DNA of 39,722 nucleotides from the NCBI GenBank assembly GCA_046328525.1, contig JAXLWK010000017.1, positions 1 through 39,722 on the forward strand. The letters are read 5' to 3'. The position numbers and the translations under genes were made by a program. Below are positions 18,501 to 23,748 of the stretch, piece by piece. This DNA comes from JBDHWG01 sp046328525 (GTDB taxonomy: Bacteria; Chloroflexota; Anaerolineae; Epilineales; JAHCIE01). How positions within the stretch are numbered: position 1 is the stretch's first letter; the number at the start of each line of letters is the position of its first letter. The notes under the pieces were generated by a model that ran no database searches, had not been told where the DNA came from, and worked only from the letters and a program-made list of their open reading frames with translations.

Positions 18501-21500
18501 TCGGCCTTCGTGGGATCGGTGTGCGAGATGTAGACCTCGTAGCCGTCGGACAGGCCGTCGTCGTCGCTGTCCCACTTGGCGGGATCAGTGCCATACGTCG
18601 CTTCCTGGTCCGCGGTCAGGCCGTCTGCATCCTTGTCCACGTTCCACTTATCGTAGGAGGTGTTGCCGATCGGGTCCTTGACGTCCCAGCTCCACAGGCT
18701 GTCCACGTCGCCGGGCAGCACGTCGAAGGTGATGCTCTGGCGCGCGTTGTTGAAGTCCGTCGCGTCGTCCGTCTGCTGCGGCCCGCGGCTATAGTTCATG
18801 TCGGCGCTGCATTTGTAGAAGCCAAAGCCGACGCACTTCTGGTACGCCAGATTGGCCTCGAGCTGCTGCAAGAATGGGATGATGAGGTTGCGGCCCGGCT
18901 GCGTCACCTGGAAGCTCAGCTTCATCGTGTTGTGGCAGAGCTTCTTCCCGTTCGCGTCCACCGCCGCGTCGTCATCGCAGTTCGTGCCGGGAACGGTGTT
19001 CTGCCCCTGCGTGACCGTCGTGTTCTGAACGCTGAAGTCGTGGGTGTAGGCGGGCGCCTGGCCGTTGTTGAAGACGGGGTCCGTGTCAACCTCGGCGAAC
19101 GCCCAGCTGTTCTTGACGTCGCCGCTGTTGCCCGCGCGGCCGTTGAACCAGGTGTTGCCCGTCTTGAACTGGCGCGTGTTGGTGTTGGCGGTCAGCGTGG
19201 TCGTCGTCGCCGTGGTGATGGCGATTTGGGAGCCGCTGATGACGCCGGTGTTCGAGATCGCGCCGGAGTTGCTGATGGTCATGTTGGGCGAGCCTGCGCT
19301 CACGTCAGGCTGGTTGACGAATAAGTCAACGAACAGCACCACCTTGGCGAGCCACTCGGTGAGCTTGCTGTAGGCGTCGAGCGGGTTCCAGTCGCCGGTG
19401 AGAACGCCGACAATGATGTACACGATCAGGAATAACAGCAGGCCGATGAGCGCGCCCGGCCCCGTACTGAAGATGACGCCGATGATGGTGTCAATGATGA
19501 ACTGGAACACGGTCAGGAGTGTGGTGGCGATGGCCTGGGCGAGCAGCGAATCGCGCGCGATACCGGACAGCCCATTGGCGGCCGTGGCGTACATGGACCA
19601 TGTCGTGATGATGAGAATCGCGCTCACGGCGACGCCGATAACGAAGCCGGAGGTCCGCCAGTACTTAGATTCGGCCTCGATCCGCTCCGCGCTGGCCGCG
19701 ATCGGCGCCTCCGATTCGGCTTGCTCCTTTCCGACAATGCCCATGGCGACCAACTTGCGCTCAGTCGCCCCCGACCAGCCCCCAAAAGCCTCCTCCCAGG
19801 CGACTCGGAAGCCCGACTTCAGTGCGAAGGGCCGACCGTGGATGGGAGGCCCTGTTTGTGAGATGATCAGCTCTCCCAGGTCATCCTCCACCGCCACGTT
19901 CGACGGGACCCGAGCCGTTAAGTATCGGCGCAAGACTGTGCTGAAGAACTTGAACACGGGCGCGCCGATGAGCGTCGCGACGCGCGAGTAGAACTGCGAC
20001 GAGCCGATGGTGCTGTTCCAGTCGCGGAACGCTTCCAGCGTGCCCTTGTTCTGGAGATTGGTGACCAGGGAGTCGAGCTGGTACGCCAGGCGCACGTACT
20101 CGGGCATCGTCGTCGCGGCCGCGGCCGGGCGGTTGAAGTCCTGGAAAGCCGCCGGGTCGGCATCGGCGCCGGCGTAGGGCATGAGCTGCCCGTTGATGCT
20201 CATGACGCGGGAGCGGCCGGTGTAGTACGAATTGAAGAGGAGCAGCGCCAGGCTACGGTACTGATCTTGACCAGTGTCGGGGTAGCGCCGCGCCATCTCC
20301 GCCTGCACCTGGCCCAGGCTCAACGCCTGCCAGCGCGGCTGCCCGGTCGTGGCGTCCGTGGCGCACGTATACTGCCCGAGCTGCACGCGACGCATCAGTG
20401 ATGATGGGGTGTTCCCCAGCGGGAAGCTGAAGCCGATGCTCGTGGCGCTGGTCACGCTCGGGTCACCATTCGTGATGGTCACAAGCGAGCTGGTCGCCTC
20501 AAGGTTTCTGTTGGTCTCTTGATAGGCCAGCGCCAGGGTCGGCGTGACCGCGCCGGTCGTGGTCGCGGAGCAGGCCGTGTAGTTGTCGCTGAGCAGCCTG
20601 GCCGTCGTGGTCATGTTGGTCGTGGCGAGCGCCTCGTCGCGGCTGCCGTAAGTCGCGTAGCTGACCGCCATCTGCGACGGATCGAGGCCCCACGTCGGGG
20701 TGTAGGGGGCGCTGCCGCCGGTGGCCTTGAAATTCTGGACGATGGTCGGCAGGTCCGGGTTCTGGTAGCCGAGGAAGCTCGGCGCCAGGCCGGACATGAG
20801 GTTCATCATCTGCCGCGCTTCGTCGTTCACGCCCGACGCCGGCAGCTCGGGCGCTTTGGGCGCGCCGAACTGGGCAACCTGCACGTTGCTCGTCGCCGAC
20901 ACGCCCAGGCCGGTCACGCGGAACAGGTCCTCGTAGTACGTGGCGACGATGGACTGCTCGGTGTCCACGCTACAGTTGCTGCTGTCCTGCGCGCCGTTGG
21001 GGTTCTTGCAGTTCGCCCAGCTATCCAGGCTCGCCTGCGTCATCCACTGGATGCGGCCGTTTGTGAGATTGAGGCCCTGGCCGACTTCGGCCGAGGTGAA
21101 GGCCAGGCGCGCCCCGAATGTAGTCACGCGGCCGCTGTCGCCCACCGGCTCGAGCGGGACGAGGAGCGTGAAACTCGCCTTGTCGGTGGACGTGATAGCG
21201 GCGATACTGTATTGCGCGCCGAGGCTCGGCTTGACGGGGCTGCTAATTTCCAGCACGGGGATCAGGAGCACGTCCTGGGTTGACTTGTCCAGGTCCTCGA
21301 TCTGGCCCTGGTTGTCGTCGGGCCAGTCCAGGTAGGTGAGGCCATAGCGCAGGTGAGCCATGTTCTTGGGCTGCACCTGGGCGTCAATGTAGACGACGCT
21401 GTTGGTGATTGGCCCGCCAACGGCAATATCCATCGCGGGGCGATACGGCGGGACGACGTATTTGGTGGGATCGCTGGGGTTCGGGACGCCATACGGCGTC

Positions 21501-23101
21501 AGGTCGTCGCGGTTCGGCACGCCGTCGCCGTCAATGTCGGTGTCCCAGAGGTCGGGGATGCCGTCGCCATCGGTGTCCTGGCACACGAGCTTGCCCGCGC
21601 TGTCCACGGAACACGCCCCGCCGTCGCTGATGCCGTCGTGGTTGGTGTCTTCCTCGAGCGGGTCCAGCAGCCACTTGTGCCCCTGCGCGTCGGTGTAGCC
21701 GCCGACTTCGAGAGTGTCCGTGATGGTGTCGCCGTCGGTGTCGGCCTGCTTGAAGTCGGTGCCAAGACACCACTCGGTGGCGTTCGACAGCCCGTCGTTG
21801 TCGTCGTCGCCCTTGGGGTCAATGCCCTGGTCGGCGTACAGGACGCGGCAGTCGCGCAGGTCGGGCGGCGTGTCGCCGACGGCAGCCGGCCGTTGCGGAG
21901 TCGTAGGCCGCTGGCCCCACACCTCGCGCGCGATTTGTTGCGCAAGTTTGTCGGGTCCTAGATCAGGCGCGGGGGCCGCGCCAACCTTCGCCAGCGCCGT
22001 GTCGAGGGACGCCGCGCTGGCCGTACGCGCCTTGAAGCGCGCGAAGATGTCGGCGTTGAGGAGCGGCGTGCTCAGCATCGAGAAGATGGTGACGCCCACG
22101 ATGGCCGCGTAGAGGCGGCGGAAGCGGCGCGGCCTGACCAGCGCCAGGGCAAAGAGAGCAAAGAAGATGGCGACCGCGAGAGTCAGGCCGACGAACAGAA
22201 CGTCGGGGTCGAGGGCAACATGCAAACTGGAGGACGGGGGGGCCGCCGTAGCGCCAGGGGCCGCCGCAGCGCCCGGCTGAGCCACGGTCAAAGCGCCACT
22301 CGGACCCGGCGCTGGCGCAGCGATGGGCGGCACGTAGTCGCCCAAACGCGAGAAGTCCACGCTCATGTGCGCCCGAGTCGCGGGCTGGCCCTGGGCAGCG
22401 GGCAGGCTCAGGTCAATGATCTGCCGTCGCGCGCGGCCCTCGCCATCCACCCACAACTCACCCTTCCCCGTCATGCCCTCGTAGCGCGGGCTGCGCGCGA
22501 TCTGCGCGCCCTGGGGCAACTGCCCCGCGAGCTGGCGCTCCACGCGCTGGCGTTGGTACTCAGCGTAGAGCGGGCCGTCAATGTCGAAGGTGTAGCGAGC
22601 GAGCGCGCCGGCCGCCGTGCGCACCGCCTCCCCCTGCGCCACGTGGGTCACCGCCGCGAGATAGCCGAGATAGTCGCCGTCGGGAGCGCCGCCGAGACCC
22701 GCCTCGTCAACCCGCTGCCAGCGGTCGGCCAGGCCGATGTACGTCTGGCCGTCCACGACGCGCATCTCGACACTGGGCGCTTTGGGCTTGGTGGCGAACA
22801 CCAGCCGCGTGTCAGGCTGGCTGCCGGGCTTCGAGTAGACGACGTCGCCTTCGACGCGCAGGATACTGTCTCCCTCTTGACCGCTGACGCTGACCGATGC
22901 GCCGGGCGACGACGCAGTCTGCTGCACGTCTGCGGTCAGGTGGAAGCTGCCCGCCGCGCGTGTCAGCGCCAGGGCATCGGCGACGGCCGACGCGGGGGTG
23001 GCGCGGTTGGCGGAGAGCAGGCGGTAGCCGCCGAGCATGCCAAAAACAGGCACGAGGAGCAGGGCAGCCAGGATGGCGAAACGGCGCGTCTTGAGTGACA
23101 T
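9548..23101 (-). CDS. Giant modular surface protein, copy 1 (4517 aa)
   Basis: Residue n maps to base 23101-3(n-1). Order of parts: membrane anchor (about 6-27, no lipobox Cys); LolA/LppX-like domain (about 35-285); two membrane helices around R-P-R-R-F-R-R (about 330-385); thrombospondin-3-like D-x-D-x-D-G repeats (about 414-542); an unrecognised core (about 545-1480) with three or four membrane helices near 1147-1260; a second calcium-repeat array (about 1480-1624); CARDB/Ig-like domains (1625-2040); seven FG-GAP repeats (about 2047-2447, G-D-V-N-G-D-G-L-S-D-F type); three parallel beta-helix modules (about 2530-3330); Ig/FN3-like domains (3330-3830); a CBM9/DOMON-like domain (about 3835-4015); and Ig-like repeats ending in a tail with Y-T-L-Y-F-P. 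The start at 23101 has AAGGAG 8 bases upstream; the longer open frame to 23218 lacks such support and adds a non-hydrophobic stretch. It should be a membrane-anchored extracellular, calcium-binding protein. An adhesion or envelope role is inferred; no catalytic site was recognised. Confidence 0.85.
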   Translation of the reverse strand: MSLKTRRFAILAALLLVPVFGMLGGYRLLSANRATPASAVADALALTRAAGSFHLTADVQQTASSPGASVSVSGQEGDSILRVEGDVVYSKPGSQPDTRLVFATKPKAPSVEMRVVDGQTYIGLADRWQRVDEAGLGGAPDGDYLGYLAAVTHVAQGEAVRTAAGALARYTFDIDGPLYAEYQRQRVERQLAGQLPQGAQIARSPRYEGMTGKGELWVDGEGRARRQIIDLSLPAAQGQPATRAHMSVDFSRLGDYVPPIAAPAPGPSGALTVAQPGAAAAPGATAAPPSSSLHVALDPDVLFVGLTLAVAIFFALFALALVRPRRFRRLYAAIVGVTIFSMLSTPLLNADIFARFKARTASAASLDTALAKVGAAPAPDLGPDKLAQQIAREVWGQRPTTPQRPAAVGDTPPDLRDCRVLYADQGIDPKGDDDNDGLSNATEWCLGTDFKQADTDGDTITDTLEVGGYTDAQGHKWLLDPLEEDTNHDGISDGGACSVDSAGKLVCQDTDGDGIPDLWDTDIDGDGVPNRDDLTPYGVPNPSDPTKYVVPPYRPAMDIAVGGPITNSVVYIDAQVQPKNMAHLRYGLTYLDWPDDNQGQIEDLDKSTQDVLLIPVLEISSPVKPSLGAQYSIAAITSTDKASFTLLVPLEPVGDSGRVTTFGARLAFTSAEVGQGLNLTNGRIQWMTQASLDSWANCKNPNGAQDSSNCSVDTEQSIVATYYEDLFRVTGLGVSATSNVQVAQFGAPKAPELPASGVNDEARQMMNLMSGLAPSFLGYQNPDLPTIVQNFKATGGSAPYTPTWGLDPSQMAVSYATYGSRDEALATTNMTTTARLLSDNYTACSATTTGAVTPTLALAYQETNRNLEATSSLVTITNGDPSVTSATSIGFSFPLGNTPSSLMRRVQLGQYTCATDATTGQPRWQALSLGQVQAEMARRYPDTGQDQYRSLALLLFNSYYTGRSRVMSINGQLMPYAGADADPAAFQDFNRPAAAATTMPEYVRLAYQLDSLVTNLQNKGTLEAFRDWNSTIGSSQFYSRVATLIGAPVFKFFSTVLRRYLTARVPSNVAVEDDLGELIISQTGPPIHGRPFALKSGFRVAWEEAFGGWSGATERKLVAMGIVGKEQAESEAPIAASAERIEAESKYWRTSGFVIGVAVSAILIITTWSMYATAANGLSGIARDSLLAQAIATTLLTVFQFIIDTIIGVIFSTGPGALIGLLLFLIVYIIVGVLTGDWNPLDAYSKLTEWLAKVVLFVDLFVNQPDVSAGSPNMTISNSGAISNTGVISGSQIAITTATTTTLTANTNTRQFKTGNTWFNGRAGNSGDVKNSWAFAEVDTDPVFNNGQAPAYTHDFSVQNTTVTQGQNTVPGTNCDDDAAVDANGKKLCHNTMKLSFQVTQPGRNLIIPFLQQLEANLAYQKCVGFGFYKCSADMNYSRGPQQTDDATDFNNARQSITFDVLPGDVDSLWSWDVKDPIGNTSYDKWNVDKDADGLTADQEATYGTDPAKWDSDDDGLSDGYEVYISHTDPTKADTDGDGLSDRLELELLTDPLNADTDGDGLPDGQEVCHLQADGTLAGGWDIRLDNGVSYHVCSDPNKADEDGDGLTDAQEKQAGASPWSPNTAPSFVFSVTPSVVHNGSLYSVLRPGDALQVGLNLRNTTAAPLNGAMSLGYDTAALSALAAGQQTGSAGYTPPTPSAGAGSLAWNFGQAPLLTAEAMTSTLKGGAQPGLTASARTTLQLTVPYSDTIARAQKVMTGTQQVLIDADQPASKVAAPEAGQAVRGKSFVIGGTSTDPTTWPVKVELRASGTGYVNGQGQAYDSGWQTAGGVENWSYTWTLPADGVYGIQTRATDYVGYVETPAAPTSVIVDNTAPTAAFTNVQDGQALSDIRFNTFTIEGSASDLLSGAPQVAGVSVVQLSIDRRPWRNVAELPANPQTAMWKYAWQFDARMYGSHTLAVRAVDALGNIGAAKQVTVLVDNLPPTDIWSNAVDQVSTSAPFTFEGHADDTGAVPLPARPQPLEGGVTSAAIDPIQKATVWLMPNGPTEDITKTVTWLGDVDGDGRADFAVGTPSSTVNGAANAGRVSILYGKAGGWPVKPDAQALADAPSSLVGTVGAGLGQYVAPAGDVNGDGLSDFLVGDPLNNQVYLVFGRVGAMGQIDPTTLSATANKTRGKIFTVNTGQVGRWMAAAGDVNRDGFDDILIGVTGLPGDKGEVYLVLGSNPATGPLGQAQSFALDGLTGTRPILGGAFATDGAGAPAVGVGDLNNDQYADFVIADPNNSAGGGPSVYVFLGGPAYAARRVSAPASLKATANGSFSGPAGVGSQVVPLGDVNGDGLPDFAYSDGATPHVAYGRASGWKPGLTPDVTFSGYTPAPNGFIAGVGDVDRDGKNDLLLGTLSGRAYLVLGRADLASNQPVQAQLSGVGAAASAPFAAGADVNCDQSSDLLIVSAGAQVAAKTAEARETKRAMRRELDLGPATAPVALGKLPTRESGGWSEGNGAAGHGAHQSAAAKTLAPTATPVTRFVDDDYCATCGNDGHTWGATAFATIQSALDAAASGDTLLVGPGSYASAVVHGGKDYVTIQGVNPDAVFIDANGGIGIQVFPPTDQTSSVPGILGVTIQGLTIRNAQTGVQVNFGGTPGATDLNAQIISIRQVVFSLDRSLSIGVDSRTSNVDIDHNTFVTNASGVVGVKHSSAVTQGIFIRNNLFAALPNAAPLPAVWEDGGVGTVADINHNGYASANAAAADWLAPPPGAAATAMTLTQAAFYSAPQGVFRLLVGSSARGKANVGADLGYYQYRGTAYVDPNYCEKCANSGHTWSVDAFADIQSGINSGAQKVLVNPGLYRQSVYLVNGVRVFGSGAALTVVAPPKTASGALIGAEGVRAAGLALVSLTGDDHVDGVRIDAGGAISVTRSIIRNTRTAVGVDGAGGASALLVNNSIVSNDNGVAATNNGAIDVRNTVFAFNTGSALSYQSAAATQLHTFNGFWRNGQDVTIDGKAVDQSEPGGVFADPRFVAPSQQDYRPQADSPLVDAGDPGDPTPPGSGLRVDIGYAQSAQAAVYVSPDYCAQCPNDGLEWQVDAFTTIQDGIAHVPPIDGVFTVGVAPGTYSESLSLRSGVRLVGAGADSTVIDAGGSGAALTLSGVTNVEVGGFTVQNAGSGSGAAGLVVTGASNAITITHNILQANNGAAASFDSASTGVFAFNTVANNTGTGLAVAGQGTWLQTRFNIFAANGAGLAASGAAQVFEAYNLLFQNGSSDTSGFTPDSTDLVGVDPQFNNPDPNGPPDYSLQPTSPAVNRVPAATFQPVPLGGGDQADLGYKELLATPVTLLFGKQGATCAAGAAGVASVQVGVSKVSDPSQPPSSTLPTTWASATLTSAGQPGSYWSLAYSGFQGDGLYRLYTRPADASGNTITGTATFRASFIGDGTPPVAQIITPTTGLTSSAPVLPLQASASDVVAVGGASQWNVARVYFLVDGQVVTATRSLGSGGQYSAALPLPDGAHTVQAVGVDGAGNVGQSAAASVTIATTRNEAALLSPTPGAAVVSGTLTLAGAAHFVAADDQGQVEVLVDGVSQGKAVLADATAQSTRWSAPVTLSSEGAHTITLRASRTAGSSAAADTVVSLVKDSVAPTIGVTPPTGVITGTLNVAGTAGDATSGVVLVEGSADGGKTWSAATLNANAWAWAYTPPPGVDHASFPARIRATDRAGNVAVQPVVFIADNLGPTPFQAQLQPTPGSHLIAPASASVSWSPLTDGSGVVSVFAVADQTSNTLPTSGTPVTGNSYTAPLTSAGAWYVHLVARDSVGNTTTRHFGPWFVGTSGGTLAKEATGSAWQSSIQVNGFMDVARGEWKLASERLDVDPRPAHPQGIWASFDATNLYIGWRGAEWGVDGAGYIYLDTQGGGTPKPWAGPTSAARGQTLPFDADFAVFLRGSGSAVYHWTGSAWQAHDFGVVRTGAEGDTEIALPWSSLGVTLPTVDVQMLAFSDANGRIASVFPTNQSVLGPWTSAYRWTSITPTTAPNAGQPKGSHVTLSVRTPRASSRILGPNTAAPWELDLTNVDRVAVTDLMLEITASNGATLQSIQGLPSQPPSSRWLIPLGALPPGPRAPITVTAGLGSNVAGIGAVSVTAAVKSPSPSGDVVLAQSGASRAVDSKPPQVTIALPRNATMRSGRQTVTGAARDQTGLGFVEVRVNDGPWVVTPSEVGGIFTNLGWKIAIDVPASGEFVVQARGHDIFGQVSQPVSAAVTVDNTPPQASVALADFAPLKGRIATITGAAYDPAPFTAYGGIEKVEVSMDGGPWRVVPGPYIAAGAFPQAVVPRLWRTNWTLPSEEGVQHLIRARATDAAGNVGEPSAPVAVRVDSIAPTSEIVYPRPGATVPQACQGLPPDQLLAWGYATDGWGVAQAQVSVDGGQTWADAQTGAAAAALLAGALCPDTAKADSTGAAGTLWAAKVAAPRGAVALRSRAIDRAGNVEALKSPVRVQSVTTPGQKSYTLYFPYVARDFTGLGRAVAAQP

Positions 23102-23109
23102 CGGCGTGT

Positions 23110-23115
23110 CTCCTT
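23110..23115 (-). promoter_or_regulatory. Ribosome binding site of giant gene 1
   Basis: AAGGAG on the minus strand, 8 bases before the ATG at 23101. It favours this start over the upstream in-frame ATG at 23218. Confidence 0.7.
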
Positions 23116-23205
23116 CTACGACAGCAGATGCTAAGTTAATGCGAGACCCCAAGGCCATGGGGCGGCATGCACCGAGACCCCCGAGTCGCGCCGTCCTCAG
23201 CCGCC

Positions 23206-23227
23206 GCCACCGACTCAAGTCGGTGGC
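23206..23227. repeat. Perfect 10-bp palindrome with 2-base centre
   Basis: The arms gccaccgact and agtcggtggc are separated by ca. It belongs to the same style as the other palindromes here and the one inside giant gene 2, with a dinucleotide centre flanked by ACT/AGT or GCT/AGC-like arms. Confidence 0.65.
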
Positions 23228-23228
23228 T

Positions 23229-23299
23229 GAGAGGGCGAAGCCTGCTCAAGCAGGCTGGCTTGGCCGAACCATCCCTCTCCGAGCCTGCCTCGGCAGGCT
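23229..23299. repeat. Cluster of REP-like palindromes
   Basis: agcctgct-ca-agcaggct (23239-23256) is enclosed by gagaggg (23229-23235) and ccctctc (23273-23279). agcctgcc-tc-ggcaggct (23282-23299) follows at once. Both cores are perfect 8-bp palindromes with 2-base centres, typical of dispersed intergenic REP-like elements. Confidence 0.6.
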
Positions 23300-23340
23300 T
23301 CGTCTACTTAGCCTGGCACTTGAGTACCAGGCGACGGTCT

Positions 23341-23410
23341 GGGAGGCTGCCCAGAACACAGACTACGCTGTCGCTGCGAGGACGACGATAGGAGGACGAA
23401 GCAGCCTCCC
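23341..23410. repeat. 10-bp inverted repeat pair, degenerate dispersed element
   Basis: gggaggctgc (23341-23350) and gcagcctccc (23401-23410) are exact reverse complements 50 bases apart. The segment between contains ctgcgagg...ggacgaagcagcctccc, which resembles a decayed copy, in opposite orientation, of the element at 23447-23595. Confidence 0.45.
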
Positions 23411-23446
23411 GCTTTGCAAGTGCGGTGCTATCCCCGTATTAGCCAG

Positions 23447-23595
23447 GCCGTCTTTTGCAAGGGCGGGAGATTGCTTCGCCAGCGGGGAGCTTCGCCCCCC
23501 TTCTGGTGTTTGCCGCGTGACTCTACGCGGGCGAGCGAATTGTGGCAGGCAAACACCAGAACCACACCCCCGCAAGCCTAGCTCGCAATGACGGC
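23447..23595. mobile_element. MITE-like non-coding element, 149 bp
   Basis: The ends are imperfect terminal inverted repeats: gccgtcttttgc (23447-23458) and gcaatgacggc (23585-23595). Inside is a perfect 14-bp inverted repeat, ttctggtgtttgcc (23501-23514) with ggcaaacaccagaa (23548-23561), and within its loop cgcgt/acgcg (23514-23529). Read on the minus strand it runs from CGTCATTGCGAGC to GAAGCAATCTCCC, which resembles a family of dispersed intergenic repeats seen in many bacteria (from memory, not searched). No open frame for a transposase is present and no clear target-site duplication was found. Confidence 0.45.
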
Positions 23596-23607
23596 TTTTC
23601 CAGGCTC

Positions 23608-23662
23608 AGTATAACAGTCGCGCGTGACAACCCCGTTTCAAGCGCGCGTGACAGGCGTGACA
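23608..23662 (-). promoter_or_regulatory. Candidate promoter of giant gene 1 with direct repeats
   Basis: On the minus strand an extended -10, TG-T-TATACT, occupies 23616-23608. Upstream there are three copies of TGTCACGC (plus-strand gcgtgaca at 23622-23629, 23646-23653, 23655-23662). The nearest repeat ends 8 bases before the -10 hexamer, where a -35 box or an activator site would lie. The leader to the ATG at 23101 would be about 500 nt and include the repeat elements. Confidence 0.4.
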
Positions 23663-23688
23663 GCCCACGCTTGTTCTCGAAGCGAGGG

Positions 23689-23731
23689 AAACGCAAAGAC
23701 GCATTTCTCTGCGTCTCTGCGCCTTTGCGTT
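23689..23731 (-). terminator. Hairpin after giant gene 2, possible terminator
   Basis: Plus-strand aacgcaaag/ctttgcgtt forms the outer arms (23690-23698 with 23723-23731) and acgca/tgcgt the inner arms (23699-23703 with 23710-23714). It begins 17 bases past the copy 2 stop at 23749. On the minus strand the stem ends in TTT then CCC, so a weak terminator is possible. The sequence also resembles a common dispersed intergenic repeat. Confidence 0.45.
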
Positions 23732-23748
23732 CCCATCGGTCTTCCAGA

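Larger units (their letters stand above)
23102..23748. repeat. Repeat-rich 647-base spacer between giant genes 1 and 2
   Basis: No convincing gene lies here; the open frames in it are short and made of repeat sequence. From left to right it holds the RBS of copy 1, palindromes at 23206-23227 and 23229-23299, a 10-bp inverted repeat pair at 23341-23350/23401-23410, a MITE-like element (23447-23595), a candidate promoter (23608-23662) and a hairpin after the copy 2 stop (23689-23731). Confidence 0.7.

Noticed and set aside
18230..18660. Dockerin or RTX calcium repeats as an explanation for the D-x-D-x-D-G arrays
   Set aside because: The spacing and the D-P-x-K-x-D-T-D-G-D-G-L-S-D pattern fit thrombospondin type 3-like repeats. 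There is no paired 22-residue dockerin unit and no G-G-x-G-x-D nonapeptide run.
23102..23218. Upstream in-frame start for giant protein 1 at 23218
   Set aside because: AAGGAG and the basic-hydrophobic anchor support the ATG at 23101, and the upstream region includes a perfect palindrome of repeat type.
23501..23561. Integron attC site
   Set aside because: The 14-bp inverted repeat lacks the paired R/L box arrangement with a conserved GTTRRRY core, and no integrase or cassette gene is nearby.
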